A stretch of DNA of 64,000 nucleotides from Bryobacterales bacterium (GCA_016716385.1 JADJWL010000004.1:434001-498000), one strand, 5' to 3'; counted from the first letter of the stretch, positions 52,890-62,353 are shown. Numbers and translations: made by a program. The notes: generated from the sequence alone by a model not told the origin.

Positions 52890-53161
52890 CGCTGTTGTTC
52901 CTTTCGCTCAATGTAGCTTGCGAACGCGACCGTTCCCAGGAAGGCGATCAGCGCGAAGACGATCGCGACGTCGAGGATCACGGCCGTGTCGGTCTGGATC
53001 GAGTACACGATGACGATCCCAACAACCACCGTTGCGATCAAGTCCAGCGCCACCACGCGGTCGGGCAGACTTGGGCCCCGCAGCACGCGGTATACCGACA
53101 GGACCGAGGCCAGCGCCAGCATCCAGATCGTGAGGTCCAGGGCCAGAGGGACGGGATTCAT
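52886..53161 (-). CDS. mnhF: Na+/H+ antiporter (Mrp/Mnh) subunit F
   Basis: 91 residues with three membrane helices. YRVLRGPSLPDRVVALDLI is the family signature; the Asp of LPDRVVALD is implicated in ion passage in MrpF. It overlaps mnhE and mnhG by four bases each. Confidence 0.93.
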   Translation of the reverse strand: MNPVPLALDLTIWMLALASVLSVYRVLRGPSLPDRVVALDLIATVVVGIVIVYSIQTDTAVILDVAIVFALIAFLGTVAFASYIERKEQQR

Positions 53162-53496
53162 CGGGTGATCTCCAGAATCCGGCGTTCGAAGCCGTGCTTG
53201 ATGCTGCGCCGGACGCGCTCCGCGTCGCGCACGTGCATTGCGTGGATGTAGAGCACCTTCCGGTCGTCGGACACGTCGAGCCCGATGGTTCCGGGCGTGA
53301 GGGTGATCAGGTTCGACAGCAGCGTGATCTGTGTATCGTTGTGGAGGTCGAGTGGGATGGCGACGATGCCGGGGTCGAGATAGCGGATCGGCCGGATCGT
53401 GTCATAGGCCACCCAGAGATTCGACAGCAGCATCTCCCACAGGAAGAACAGCGCGAACTCCGGTCCCAGCCAGAGACGCCGGATCCAGCGCTTCAT
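53158..53496 (-). CDS. mnhE: Na+/H+ antiporter (Mrp/Mnh) subunit E
   Basis: 112 residues from ATG 53496 (MKRWIRRLWL), which overlaps the mnhD stop (ATGA); the much longer frame upstream is a shadow of mnhD. Two membrane helices are followed by a soluble part with the MnhE signature LLSNLITLTPGTIGLDVSDD and VLYIHAM. It is shorter than the usual ~160 residues, lacking part of the N-terminal membrane region. Confidence 0.9.
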   Translation of the reverse strand: MKRWIRRLWLGPEFALFFLWEMLLSNLWVAYDTIRPIRYLDPGIVAIPLDLHNDTQITLLSNLITLTPGTIGLDVSDDRKVLYIHAMHVRDAERVRRSIKHGFERRILEITR

Positions 53497-54977
53497 CGCG
53501 ACACCCCCAGCACGGCCTGAATATACGCCGTTGGATCCATAAGTTGGCGCGCCGTCTGTTCGGAGAGTTCGTACACCGGTCCCGCCCCGAAGCCGATGCA
53601 GATGGTCAGGACCGCAAGTGCGACCGCCGGAGCCCACATGGTCCGGTGCACCGGCCGTGGCCCAAACTCGTTCGGAGCCGGTTTCCAGAAGGCCTCTGCC
53701 CAGATCTTGGTCATGGAAAACAACGTCAGGAGTCCGACCATCAAGGCTACGGCCACAATCGCATATTCCTCGTTCTCCAGGCCCGCGCGGATCAGGATGA
53801 ACTTGGCGAAGAAGCCCGAGAGCGGCGGGATGCCGGCCAGCGAGAACGCCGGGATCAGAAACAGCAGCGCGAGCAGTGGCGAAGCATGGTAAAGGCCGCC
53901 CATCTGTTTCAATTGGAACGATCCCGTGCGCCGTTCCACGATGCCGCTGATGAGAAACAGGTTCGTCTTCACGATGATGTGGTGAACGATGTAGAAAACC
54001 GAGCCCGCCAGCGCGATCGAAGTATACAGCCCCAGGCCCATGGTCATGTATCCGATCTGGCTGACGATGTGGAACGACAGAATGCGGCGGAAGTCGTTCT
54101 GCGCAGCCGCACCGAGCACGCCCGTAATCATCGTGAGGGCGGAAATCCCAAGGATGAGCCCGTGGGTGTACGCTACGTCCTGGACGAACACCAGCGTGAA
54201 CACGCGGATGATCGCGTAGACGCCCACCTTGGTGAGCAGCCCGGCGAACACAGCCGAAATCGCTACCGGTGGCGTGTGATACGAGGCAGGCAGCCAGAAG
54301 AACAGAGGGAAGACCGCCGCCTTGATGCCGAAGGCGGTGAGAAAGATCATTGCCAGCGCCGTCACCAGCGCCGGCTCGTTGGCGTTCCGCAGCTTCACTG
54401 CCAGGTCGGCCATGTTCAGCGTACCCGCCGCGCCATAGAGCAGCCCGACCCCCGCCAGGAACAGCGCCGACGAGACGAGGTTCAGCGTGACGTACTTGAA
54501 CCCGCCCTCCAACTGCTTGCGCTCGCCGCCCAACCCCAGCAGGACGAACGACGCGATCAGCATCACTTCGAACCAGACGTAGAGATTGAAGATGTCTCCG
54601 GTCAGAAAGGCGCCCGAAACGCCCATCAGCAGCACCTGCAGCAGGGGATGGAAGCCGAAAGTCTCGCGCCGCGCATCGATGTTGGCGACCGAATAGACGG
54701 CGACCGCCGACCCAATGAGACCGGCGAGCGTCACCATGATTCCGGTGAACAGGTCGGCCACCAGCGTGATGCCGAATGGCGCCGGCCAACCGCCCACCTG
54801 CATTGCCTGGATTCCGTGCTCGCGAATCGTGTACAGCAGCAGCAGACCGCTGCCGAGCAGCAAGAACGAACTCGACAGACCCAGCCACCGCTGGATCATC
54901 CGGCGGCGCCAGAACAGGATAGACGACGCGGCGGAGACGAGAGGAATCAGTAACGGCAGGACCACGAATCCGTTCAT
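53493..54977 (-). CDS. mnhD: Na+/H+ antiporter (Mrp/Mnh) subunit D
   Basis: 494 residues with about 14 membrane helices, homologous to the NuoM/N proton-channel subunits of complex I. Key parts are the conserved Glu in YVWFEVMLIASFVLLGLGG, Lys in FLTAFGIKAAVFPLFFWLP, SYHTPPVAISAVFAGLLTKVG and HIIVKTNLFLISG. It forms a proton/sodium path of the Mrp complex. It overlaps mnhC and mnhE by four bases. Confidence 0.95.
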   Translation of the reverse strand: MNGFVVLPLLIPLVSAASSILFWRRRMIQRWLGLSSSFLLLGSGLLLLYTIREHGIQAMQVGGWPAPFGITLVADLFTGIMVTLAGLIGSAVAVYSVANIDARRETFGFHPLLQVLLMGVSGAFLTGDIFNLYVWFEVMLIASFVLLGLGGERKQLEGGFKYVTLNLVSSALFLAGVGLLYGAAGTLNMADLAVKLRNANEPALVTALAMIFLTAFGIKAAVFPLFFWLPASYHTPPVAISAVFAGLLTKVGVYAIIRVFTLVFVQDVAYTHGLILGISALTMITGVLGAAAQNDFRRILSFHIVSQIGYMTMGLGLYTSIALAGSVFYIVHHIIVKTNLFLISGIVERRTGSFQLKQMGGLYHASPLLALLFLIPAFSLAGIPPLSGFFAKFILIRAGLENEEYAIVAVALMVGLLTLFSMTKIWAEAFWKPAPNEFGPRPVHRTMWAPAVALAVLTICIGFGAGPVYELSEQTARQLMDPTAYIQAVLGVSR

Positions 54978-55318
54978 TGCTCCGTGGTCCTCATTTCGTC
55001 CAGGTCATCGGTTCCCACGCTCTCGTTGGTGCGCAGCACTAGCGCGAGCGCGAACGCCAGAATGCCAAAACTGATGACCAGGGCGGTCAGAATCAGCGCC
55101 TGAGGGAGCGGGTCGGACACGCCGCCAGCCAGTGCCTGCCCGTCAGGGATCAACGGCGGGCGTCCGCGCGAAACGCCACTCACCGTGAAGATCAGCAGGT
55201 TCGTCGCATGGCTCAGCAGGGCCAGGCCGATCACCAGCTTGAGCAGGCTGCGGCGCGCCATCATATAGAAGCCCGCCGAATACAGGCCTCCGATGACCAC
55301 CGCCAGGAGATAGATCAC
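54974..55318 (-). CDS. mnhC: Na+/H+ antiporter (Mrp/Mnh) subunit C
   Basis: 114 residues with three membrane helices, homologous to NuoK. Signatures: GLALLSHATNLLIFTVSG and DPLPQALILTALVISFGILA. Overlaps mnhB and mnhD by four bases. Confidence 0.94.
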   Translation of the reverse strand: MIYLLAVVIGGLYSAGFYMMARRSLLKLVIGLALLSHATNLLIFTVSGVSRGRPPLIPDGQALAGGVSDPLPQALILTALVISFGILAFALALVLRTNESVGTDDLDEMRTTEQ

Positions 55319-55698
55319 GACTTCTCCTCCGCCAGCGCGTAGACGGTCATCAGGACAACACCCATGACTGTAAGGTAGACGCCGATGTCGAACAGCAGCA
55401 CCGTGCTCACGTAGGGGAACCAGATCGCCGTCATGAACGGCCGTCCGAGAACGACCGATGCGAGCCCCGAGGAGACCGCCAGAAGCAGGCCCGTCCCGAT
55501 GAGCGCGTGCGGCTCGACCGGCAGCGAAAGCTCGACATCTTTGCGGATGGCGCGGATCGAGAATGCCGAAGCTGCCAGCAGTCCTCCGGCGAATCCTCCG
55601 CCAGGTTCCTGGTGTCCCCGGAACAGGACGAATAGGGAGAAGAGCAGCAGTACCGGACCCAGAACCCGCGCCGTGACAGTCAGGATGATCGAGTTCAC
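55315..55698 (-). CDS. mnhB: Na+/H+ antiporter (Mrp/Mnh) subunit B
   Basis: 127 residues with four membrane helices. Signatures: LFSLFVLFRGHQEPGGGFAGG and the late FDIGVYLTVMGVVL. Overlaps mnhA and mnhC by four bases each. Confidence 0.94.
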   Translation of the reverse strand: MNSIILTVTARVLGPVLLLFSLFVLFRGHQEPGGGFAGGLLAASAFSIRAIRKDVELSLPVEPHALIGTGLLLAVSSGLASVVLGRPFMTAIWFPYVSTVLLFDIGVYLTVMGVVLMTVYALAEEKS

Positions 55699-57977
55699 GA
55701 CGGCTCCTCCTTGTGCGGGCGAAGCTTCAGTAGCGCGTACACGCCGACAGCCGCGATGGACAGCACCGTGATCTCACCGAGCGTGTCGAGGCCGCGGAAG
55801 TCCACCAGGATCACGTTGACGATGTTCCGGCCATGGGCGAGCTTCTCGCTGTTCTCGATGTAGTAATCAGAGATCTCCGGGGCCAATTGCATTGACGTGA
55901 CGCCGAGCACCAGCACTGTGAACAGCGATCCCGCGATGACCGACACGATAGCGTCGCGGAGCCGCGTCCGGTCGCTCGACTTCTGGGTGTAAGCGGGAAG
56001 CTTGTAGATCACCAGCACCAGCAGGATCACGGTCAGCGTTTCAACGAGAAACTGCGTCATTGCCAGGTCGGGAGCGCCGAACAGGACGAATGTCATGGCG
56101 AGCCCGAGCGCCACCACTCCGAGAGAGGTGATCGCTGCCAGGCGGGAGGTCGCCCGGACCGAGGAAAACGCTCCGGCGAGAATGAGAATGCCGACCACAG
56201 CTTCGTGCAGACGGACGTCGGTCAGGAGATTCTTCTGCGGCGGACCCGTCCCGCGCACCAGGGCGACGCCGATCAGCAGGATCGCCATGCCTAGTGTCAC
56301 GCGCAGGTAGTGCGGCAGAAGGCCGTTCTGCAGCAGGCGCGTCTGGAACGTGGCGAAGCGCATCATGCTCGCCAGCAGCGCGTCATACCAGCCTGCCGGG
56401 CCCCACGCGAGCGATCCCACAACTGGGCGCAGAAGCGGCCGGATCCGGTCCGCGGATGCGTACAATGCGACCCCCGCGACCGCGGTGAATGCACTTAGCA
56501 GCAGGGTCAGGTTGATGCCGTGCAATAGGCCCAGTTCCGCGGTAACAGGGATGCCGGCGACCGAGCTTGCCGCGCCCGCTACCAGGCCGCCGGCCGCTGT
56601 CCCGGAGAACAGACCGAACACGATGCCCCCCGCGGCGAGCGCGGCCGGACCCAGCCACAGACTCGACGGGGCTTCGTGGGCATGTTTGAGTGTCTGGACC
56701 GCGCGACCGAAAAAGGGCCGTATGGCGACCAGTCCGGCCGCGCCCACCGTGAGAATGCCCGTTGCAACCGCGCACGCGAGCAGCACTGGATGCACCTCGG
56801 CCGCTTCGTAAAAAAGCTCCTTGGCGATGAATCCGAACAGCGGCGGCAGGCCCGCCATCGAGACCGCCGCTCCCAGCGCGGCCGCGGCCGTGACGGGCAT
56901 TGCGCCGCGCAAACCGCCGAGGTCTTCGATCATGCGCGTGCCCGCTTCGTGATCCACTGCGCCCGCCGCCATAAACAGGGCGCCCTTGTAGAGCGAGTGC
57001 GCAATCAGTAGAACGACCGCCGCCCGCGCGCCCGCTTCGCCGCCGATGCCGAGGACAAACGTCAGCATGCCGAGCGCGCTGACGGTGGAGTACGCGAGGA
57101 TCTGCTTCAGATCGCTCTTGCCGAACGCGAGCACCGCACCCGCCAGCATCGTCACCGCGCCGCCCGTCACCAGCAGCCCGAACCACCAGTCGGTGCCGCC
57201 CAGCGCGGGCGAGAGGCGGGCCATCAGATAGATGCCCGCCTTCACCATGGTCGCCGAGTGCAGGTAAGCGCTCACTGGCGTCGGCGCCTCCATGGCGTTC
57301 GGGAGCCAGAAATGGAACGGAAACTGGGCGGACTTAGTGAACGCCCCGAGCAGGATCAGCAGCAGCGCCGGAACGTACAGGGCATGCGCCCGGATCGTCT
57401 CGCCCTGGCCCAGAACGCCCTCAATCGAGAGCGTGCCGGTGATCTGCTGCAGCAGCAACGCTCCGGCCAGCATCGCCACGCCGCCGAAGCCGGTCACCAG
57501 CAGCGCTTGAAGCGCCGCCGCGCGCGACTTCTCCCGTTCGTGATCGAACCCGATCAGCAGGTACGACGTAACGCTCGTCAGTTCCCAGAAGACGAAGAGC
57601 GCCACCAGATTATCCGCCAGCACAACGCCGAGCATCGACGCCATGAACAGCAGCAGGAAGCACTGGATCCTGCCCAGGTGGCGGTGTCCCTTCAAGTAGC
57701 CTCCGGCGTAGATGAGCACGAAGGCACCCACCGCTGAAATGATCAGCGCGAAGACCAGCCCCAGACCGTCGAGGCGGAACGCAAGATCGGCGCCCAGGGC
57801 AGGGATCCACGCGGTTGATTCGCGCACCGGTTCTTCGCCGATGTGGCTGGCAAACAGCACCGCAAGGCCGAATGGCAGCAGCGAAAGCATCCAGGAGCCG
57901 GCCTTCGGCCACCGCCGCTGGATCGCGGGAGCGAACACGGCCAGCACAAAGCCGGAAAGGACCGCTGCATGAATCAT
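55695..57977 (-). CDS. mnhA: Na+/H+ antiporter (Mrp/Mnh) subunit A
   Basis: 760 residues, the largest subunit, homologous to NuoL. The N-terminal two thirds carry the proton-channel helices, with the Glu in ALFVFWELTSVTSYLLIGFD, SAQFPFHFWLPNAMEAPTPVSA, YLHSATMVKAGIYL and the Lys in YKGALFMAAGAVDHEAG. The C-terminal part (about 580-760) is the MbhD/DUF4040-like region (VGILILAGAFSSVRA, GAPDLAMTQFLVETLTVILL) and ends with the segment fused from the MrpB family. The Mrp complex exports Na+ in exchange for H+ for pH and salt homeostasis. First gene of the operon; no ribosome site is obvious before its ATG. Confidence 0.95.
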   Translation of the reverse strand: MIHAAVLSGFVLAVFAPAIQRRWPKAGSWMLSLLPFGLAVLFASHIGEEPVRESTAWIPALGADLAFRLDGLGLVFALIISAVGAFVLIYAGGYLKGHRHLGRIQCFLLLFMASMLGVVLADNLVALFVFWELTSVTSYLLIGFDHEREKSRAAALQALLVTGFGGVAMLAGALLLQQITGTLSIEGVLGQGETIRAHALYVPALLLILLGAFTKSAQFPFHFWLPNAMEAPTPVSAYLHSATMVKAGIYLMARLSPALGGTDWWFGLLVTGGAVTMLAGAVLAFGKSDLKQILAYSTVSALGMLTFVLGIGGEAGARAAVVLLIAHSLYKGALFMAAGAVDHEAGTRMIEDLGGLRGAMPVTAAAALGAAVSMAGLPPLFGFIAKELFYEAAEVHPVLLACAVATGILTVGAAGLVAIRPFFGRAVQTLKHAHEAPSSLWLGPAALAAGGIVFGLFSGTAAGGLVAGAASSVAGIPVTAELGLLHGINLTLLLSAFTAVAGVALYASADRIRPLLRPVVGSLAWGPAGWYDALLASMMRFATFQTRLLQNGLLPHYLRVTLGMAILLIGVALVRGTGPPQKNLLTDVRLHEAVVGILILAGAFSSVRATSRLAAITSLGVVALGLAMTFVLFGAPDLAMTQFLVETLTVILLVLVIYKLPAYTQKSSDRTRLRDAIVSVIAGSLFTVLVLGVTSMQLAPEISDYYIENSEKLAHGRNIVNVILVDFRGLDTLGEITVLSIAAVGVYALLKLRPHKEEPS

Positions 57978-58022
57978 GACAATTGGGACACAGTCAGCGC
58001 GGGGACTGGACGTTCAACGCTC

Positions 58023-58028
58023 ATTATA
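58023..58028 (-). promoter_or_regulatory. -10-like element (TATAAT) for the mnh operon
   Basis: TATAAT on the minus strand lies 45 bases before mnhA, in the short gap that separates it from the upstream gene. A TTCACG 13 bases further up is too close to count as a -35. It is the only promoter-like sequence before a string of ten cotranscribed genes. Confidence 0.35.
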
Positions 58029-58036
58029 GCGGCGGC

Positions 58037-59272
58037 TCAGCCGTGAATCTTCATCACGAACATCTGCCGCGTGCCGTCGTTTCCGAACGAAGGGAACACA
58101 AATGCATTGCTCTCCCGATTCCAGGCGGGCGCCGGATCGTTCCGCAGTTCGCCGGCGTCCCACCCGCGATTGTCGAATCCAGGCGTGCGGATCCAGGCGC
58201 CGTCCCCGCGCCGCAGGATCGTGTAGTACACGGTCCCGCCACGACTGTGGCCGTTCACCAGCCAGCGCGCGTCCGGGGACAGGGCGACGTCGCCGCCGGG
58301 ATTCGGGAACGTGTCCGGTTCTCCCAGCGTCCCGGCGATTTCCTGCCGGTCCGTGTCGTAGAGCACCTGGCGTCCGTCGTGATCGCCGATTAGCCGCGCA
58401 CCAACCTCCCATTCCGGGTGCCCGCCGATGAATACCCGTTGCGCCGTGAGGCTGCTGCCGTCCGGACGCACCACAAACGGCACGTTGATGCGCCGCGGGC
58501 GGTCGTCGAAGTTACCGCGGGCGTAGAAGTAGATGCGGTCGCCGTCGCGGTTCCACAACGAATGGTTGATGAACAGCGGGGTCTGATCCACCGAAGGCTC
58601 GATGGGCCGGATCGCGTCGCGCAGTTGCCGGAACGAGACGATCAGGGTTGCCTTCCGCGTCTTCACGTCAACGCGGAACAAGCCGTCATTTTCCGGATGC
58701 GGCTCTTCGTCCGTCCAATCGAAGACCCCAGAGTAACCGGTCACGGGGCGCAGACGCGCCATCCGCCCGTAGTTCAATCCGAGGAAATGCCCGCCGCCCT
58801 GCGCCACGCCGCCGTTGCCGAACGGAGTGTCTTGGTAACGGAACTCGATCAGCCGCTTCCTCTGCACGATGTCGTAGAGCACGCAAAAGACGCGGTTGGT
58901 CCTGGGGTCGCGGTCGTTAAAGAAGAACTGCGTCTCGGCCGCGTGCGGATTCCAATAGAGCATGGTGCCTTGCTGGAAATTCCAGGCTTGCGTCTGCTCC
59001 ACCGGTTCCACCGCATAGTTGCGCTCGGTATTGAGCAGGACGATGTCGGCCGGTTCGCCCGGTTTCGGCATGCGGTCCTGGAACGCCGTGCGCAAGGCCA
59101 CCATGTACCGGCCGGTCCTGTTCCACGGGATATTCTGCACGTGGCCGATGTAGCCGAAGAAGTGGTGGTGCTTCGGGCCGAAGGTAATCTGCCGGACCTC
59201 GGCGCGGAAGTCCGCCGCACTCGCTGCGGCAGCGAGCGCGGCGAGCCATGTGCGCCGCGTCAAGGTCCGCAT
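58037..59272 (-). CDS. exported propeller-type protein of unknown function (Tat-like leader)
   Basis: 411 residues with an arginine-pair leader (MRTLTRRTWLAALAAAASA). The mature part has six or seven beta-blade units reminiscent of TolB or PL22-type propellers (PLFINHSLWNRDGDRIYFYA, GDVALSPDARWLVNGHSRGG, DPAPAWNRESNAFVFPSFGN) and a histidine-rich opening (PKHHHFFGYIGHVQNIPWN). The PL22 Gln-x-x-His-x-His triad is not seen. The family appears in planctomycetes and Acidobacteriota near carbohydrate genes, without known activity. It starts ten bases after the pckA stop, so it may be cotranscribed. Confidence 0.7.
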   Translation of the reverse strand: MRTLTRRTWLAALAAAASAADFRAEVRQITFGPKHHHFFGYIGHVQNIPWNRTGRYMVALRTAFQDRMPKPGEPADIVLLNTERNYAVEPVEQTQAWNFQQGTMLYWNPHAAETQFFFNDRDPRTNRVFCVLYDIVQRKRLIEFRYQDTPFGNGGVAQGGGHFLGLNYGRMARLRPVTGYSGVFDWTDEEPHPENDGLFRVDVKTRKATLIVSFRQLRDAIRPIEPSVDQTPLFINHSLWNRDGDRIYFYARGNFDDRPRRINVPFVVRPDGSSLTAQRVFIGGHPEWEVGARLIGDHDGRQVLYDTDRQEIAGTLGEPDTFPNPGGDVALSPDARWLVNGHSRGGTVYYTILRRGDGAWIRTPGFDNRGWDAGELRNDPAPAWNRESNAFVFPSFGNDGTRQMFVMKIHG

Positions 59273-59282
59273 TGCCTGTGCG

Positions 59283-60878
59283 CTATGCCGGGCTCGCAGC
59301 CAGAATCTCAGCCGAAATCCCGGTGAATTTCCTGAAATTCGCGTTGAACCGGCCGGACAGGTCGGCCGCGGCGCGGTCGTAGGCCTCGGGGTCGCTCCAC
59401 ATGCCGCGCGGATGCAGCACGTTCGACGGAACGTCCGGGCACGATTCCGGCACCAGGAACCCGAACACCGGATCGGGCTTCAATGCGACGTCGTCCAGCC
59501 GTCCTTCGAGCGCCGCGCTCAGCATCGCCCGTGTATACGGCAGTTTCATCCGGTTGCCGACGCCGTACGGTCCGCCGACCCAGCCCGTGTTCACCAGCCA
59601 GACCTGTGCCTTGTGCCTGCGCAGCTTCTCGCCAAGCATCTCCGCGTAGGCGCTGGGGTGCCGCGGCAGGAACGGGGCGCCGAAGCAGGCGCTGAAGGTC
59701 GCCTGCGGCTCCGAACCCAGGCCGCGCTCGGTCCCCGCGACTTTGGCGGTGTAGCCGCTCAGGAAGTGGTACATCGCCTGCTCCGTCGTCAACTTCGCAA
59801 TTGGGGGCAGCACGCCGAACGCGTCGGCGGTGAGGAAGATCACAGATTCGGGATGCGCGCCGACACTCGGCATAACCGCATTGTCGATGAACGAAAGCGG
59901 ATAGGCCGCGCGGGTGTTCTCCGTCAGCGCCGCCGAATCGAAATCGAGCAGCCGTCTTTCCGGATCGACCTGCACATTTTCCAGCACCGTGCCAAACCGG
60001 ATCGCGTTCCAGATCTGCGGCTCGTTCTCCCGCGACAGGCGGATGCACTTGGCATAACAGCCGCCCTCGAAATTGAAGATGCCGCGGTCGCTCCATCCGT
60101 GCTCGTCGTCGCCGATCAATTGACGGTGCGGGTCGGCCGACAGCGTCGTCTTTCCCGTACCCGAGAGCCCGAAGAAGAGGGCCGAGTGGCCGTCGGCATC
60201 GCGATTGGCGGAACAGTGCATTGGCAGCACGCCACGCGCCGGCAGCAGGTAGTTCAGAATGGTGAAGACGCTCTTCTTCATCTCCCCGGCATAGCTGGTG
60301 CCGGTGATCAGCACGATGCGGCGGGTGAAGTCGATGGCGATACAGGTCTCCGAGTTGGTGCCGTCGTCGGCGGGATTGGCCTGAAAGCCCGGCGCGAACA
60401 GCAGTGTGAACTCGGGTCTGTGGTTCGCTGTCTCACTCGGATTGGCGCGGATGAAAAGCTGCCTGGCGAAAAGAGCGTGCCACGCGTACCGGGTAATCAC
60501 TCGAATTGGCAGCGTGTAGTTCGGATCGGCTCCCGCCAGACAGTCCTGGATAAAGAGGTCTTGTCCTTGCCAAAACGCAAGAACTTTCCGGAAAATGCCG
60601 CCAAATTTCTCGGAGGTCATGGGCTGATTGACCGGTCCCCAGTCCACCGTGGATGCGGTCTGCTCATCCTGGACCACGAACTTGTCCTTCGGCGACCGGC
60701 CGGTGAACTGCCCGGTACGGACGACGAGCGCTCCGCCGCTCGCCAGAGTCCCCTCGTACCGGCGCAGCGCATGCTCGACAAGCTGCGCGGTGCCCAGATT
60801 CCAATACGCCGTCCCGTAGTTATAAAGTCCGATTTCGTCCAGACCGTACTGGCTCGCGCCGTATCCAGCAGTTTGCAT
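59283..60878 (-). CDS. pckA: phosphoenolpyruvate carboxykinase (ATP)
   Basis: 531 residues from ATG 60878 (MQTAGYGASQYGLDEIGLYN), preceded by AGG; the longer frame upstream overlaps the divergent gene. It converts oxaloacetate and ATP to PEP, CO2 and ADP, the first step of gluconeogenesis. Signatures: RTGQFTGRSPKDKF (54-67), the metal/substrate region TSYAGEMKKS (194-203), kinase motif 1a GLSGTGKTT (237-245) and motif 2 GDDEHGW (256-262), then FNFEGGCYAK. The length is that of the ATP-dependent family, clearly not the GTP type. Cytoplasmic. Confidence 0.96.
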   Translation of the reverse strand: MQTAGYGASQYGLDEIGLYNYGTAYWNLGTAQLVEHALRRYEGTLASGGALVVRTGQFTGRSPKDKFVVQDEQTASTVDWGPVNQPMTSEKFGGIFRKVLAFWQGQDLFIQDCLAGADPNYTLPIRVITRYAWHALFARQLFIRANPSETANHRPEFTLLFAPGFQANPADDGTNSETCIAIDFTRRIVLITGTSYAGEMKKSVFTILNYLLPARGVLPMHCSANRDADGHSALFFGLSGTGKTTLSADPHRQLIGDDEHGWSDRGIFNFEGGCYAKCIRLSRENEPQIWNAIRFGTVLENVQVDPERRLLDFDSAALTENTRAAYPLSFIDNAVMPSVGAHPESVIFLTADAFGVLPPIAKLTTEQAMYHFLSGYTAKVAGTERGLGSEPQATFSACFGAPFLPRHPSAYAEMLGEKLRRHKAQVWLVNTGWVGGPYGVGNRMKLPYTRAMLSAALEGRLDDVALKPDPVFGFLVPESCPDVPSNVLHPRGMWSDPEAYDRAAADLSGRFNANFRKFTGISAEILAASPA

Positions 60879-60903
60879 AACAGACCTATATGATAATGGA
60901 ATC

Positions 60904-61536
60904 ATGACGCGGGTGCGCGCGTTGCTCGGCGCGGTGTCGGTTCTGCTGACCGCTTCGCTCGGAGCATCGCAGATCATCGAGTTCGAGCTCAACGGGGTCA
61001 AGTACCAGACGATGACCCGGAACGGGCTGACGGTGATGTGTGCGCCGCTCCAGACCAACGTCAAGGACTACGGTGTGCTGCAGGCCGCCATCTCCAACGG
61101 CAGTGCCGACCTGATGCCGGTGGCCCCGGAGGACTTCTTCTTCATCCGCCCGGACGGAACGACTGTTCGGGGCATGACCGCCCGTACCGTGGTGGAAGAC
61201 CTGATGGAGCGGGGCAGCCGCGGCGATGTGGTCAAACTCGTCTCCGCCTATGAGGCGTCGCTGTATGGCATGACGCGTTTCCGGTCCAGCAACGGTTACG
61301 AGAGACGCCGCCAGGCGTTCCTGGCGGAAGTCCATTCCACCAAGTTGAAGGCGGCCGCGGCGGCATCCGCGATCGCTTTCGTCCCCACCAAACTCATCCC
61401 CGGGGATTCCACCGACGGCGCCGTCTTCTTCGCCAACGAAGGGAAACCCCTCGGACCGGGCCGCCTCGTCGTCCGCAATCCCGCGGGCGACTTCGAGTTC
61501 CCGGTGGACGCACCGGTGCGGTTGCCCGCTCCGTAG
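60904..61536 (+). CDS. small secreted protein of unknown function
   Basis: 210 residues with a signal peptide (about 5-22, ending LGAS). The mature part has no motif I recognise; segments such as FELNGVKYQTMTRNGLTVMC, FFFIRPDGTTVRGMTARTVV and a lysine-alanine-rich helix (TKLKAAAAASAIAFVP) suggest an alpha/beta fold. The end (EGKPLGPGRLVVRNPAGDFE) resembles a beta-sandwich tail. It lies divergent from pckA with only 25 bases between start codons; a GATAAT ends six bases before its ATG. It precedes the cytochrome oxidase genes on the same strand, so it may be linked to respiration, without proof. Confidence 0.65.
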   Translation: MTRVRALLGAVSVLLTASLGASQIIEFELNGVKYQTMTRNGLTVMCAPLQTNVKDYGVLQAAISNGSADLMPVAPEDFFFIRPDGTTVRGMTARTVVEDLMERGSRGDVVKLVSAYEASLYGMTRFRSSNGYERRRQAFLAEVHSTKLKAAAAASAIAFVPTKLIPGDSTDGAVFFANEGKPLGPGRLVVRNPAGDFEFPVDAPVRLPAP

Positions 61537-61570
61537 AGCGTCTGCTATTCTGCGGACTTCACACGCTCCA

Positions 61571-62353
61571 ATGGCTTTCGCTGCACTGGTCTGGGTTGTC
61601 GCCGCTGCGGTTTCCGTGTTCTTCGCGGCCCGCATGTGGTGGTTTCCGGAAGCGATCTCCGCGCATGGGGCCGACTATGACCGCCAGTTCGCCGCCACCT
61701 GGTGGGTTGCCGGCGTCATTTTCGTTCTCGCGCAACTGCTGCTCGGCTGGGTGATGCTCCGCTACCGGGGCATGGGCCGCCGGGCTGTGTATTCTCATGG
61801 GAATAACGCGCTGGAAATGACGTGGACGCTGGGCGGAGCCGTGCTGTTTCTCGGCCTGGTCCTGATCGGGACCCGGATCTGGGCCGGGGTCCACCTTGCC
61901 GCCCCGCGCGCCGGAGCGCTCGAAGTCGAGGTGAGCGCCAAACAGTTCGCGTGGTCCTACCGCTACAAGGGGCCGGACAACCGTTTCGGCCGCACCCGTC
62001 CCGAACTCGCCAACGACTCTGCCGGCAATCCGTTCGGCCTTGACGAATCCGACGAGGCCGCCCGCGACGATGTGGTTACCGCCATGCTGCGCGTCCCCGC
62101 CGGACGGCCGGTAGTGCTCATGCTGACCGCCAAGGACGTCATTCACAATTTCTTTGTCCGGGAACTGCGCATCAAACAGGACACGGTGCCTGGGATGCGC
62201 ATTCCGCTGTCTTTCCAGGCTGAGAAGCCGGGCCGCTACGAGGTGGCCTGCTCGGAGTTGTGCGGTCTGGGCCACCACCAGATGCGCAGCACTCTCCTCG
62301 TGATGCCCGCCGAGGAGTTCGACGCCTGGATGCGGGAGCAAGCCGGACCGTAA
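61571..62353 (+). CDS. coxB: cytochrome c oxidase subunit II
   Basis: 260 residues with membrane helices at about 3-22, 43-63 and 86-103. The dinuclear CuA site is complete: His192, Cys227, Glu229, Cys231, His235 and Met238 (VIHNFFV, then ACSELCGLGHHQM). KQFAWSYRYKG is the aromatic region that takes electrons from cytochrome c. There is no C-terminal haem domain. A TGCTATTCT extended -10 lies 20 bases upstream. The coxA gene begins 20 bases after its stop. Confidence 0.93.
   Translation: MAFAALVWVVAAAVSVFFAARMWWFPEAISAHGADYDRQFAATWWVAGVIFVLAQLLLGWVMLRYRGMGRRAVYSHGNNALEMTWTLGGAVLFLGLVLIGTRIWAGVHLAAPRAGALEVEVSAKQFAWSYRYKGPDNRFGRTRPELANDSAGNPFGLDESDEAARDDVVTAMLRVPAGRPVVLMLTAKDVIHNFFVRELRIKQDTVPGMRIPLSFQAEKPGRYEVACSELCGLGHHQMRSTLLVMPAEEFDAWMREQAGP

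Noticed and set aside
53331..54953. Long plus-strand open frame (about 540 codons) across mnhD and mnhE
   Set aside because: Charged, low-complexity translation opposite well-recognised membrane protein genes; a shadow.
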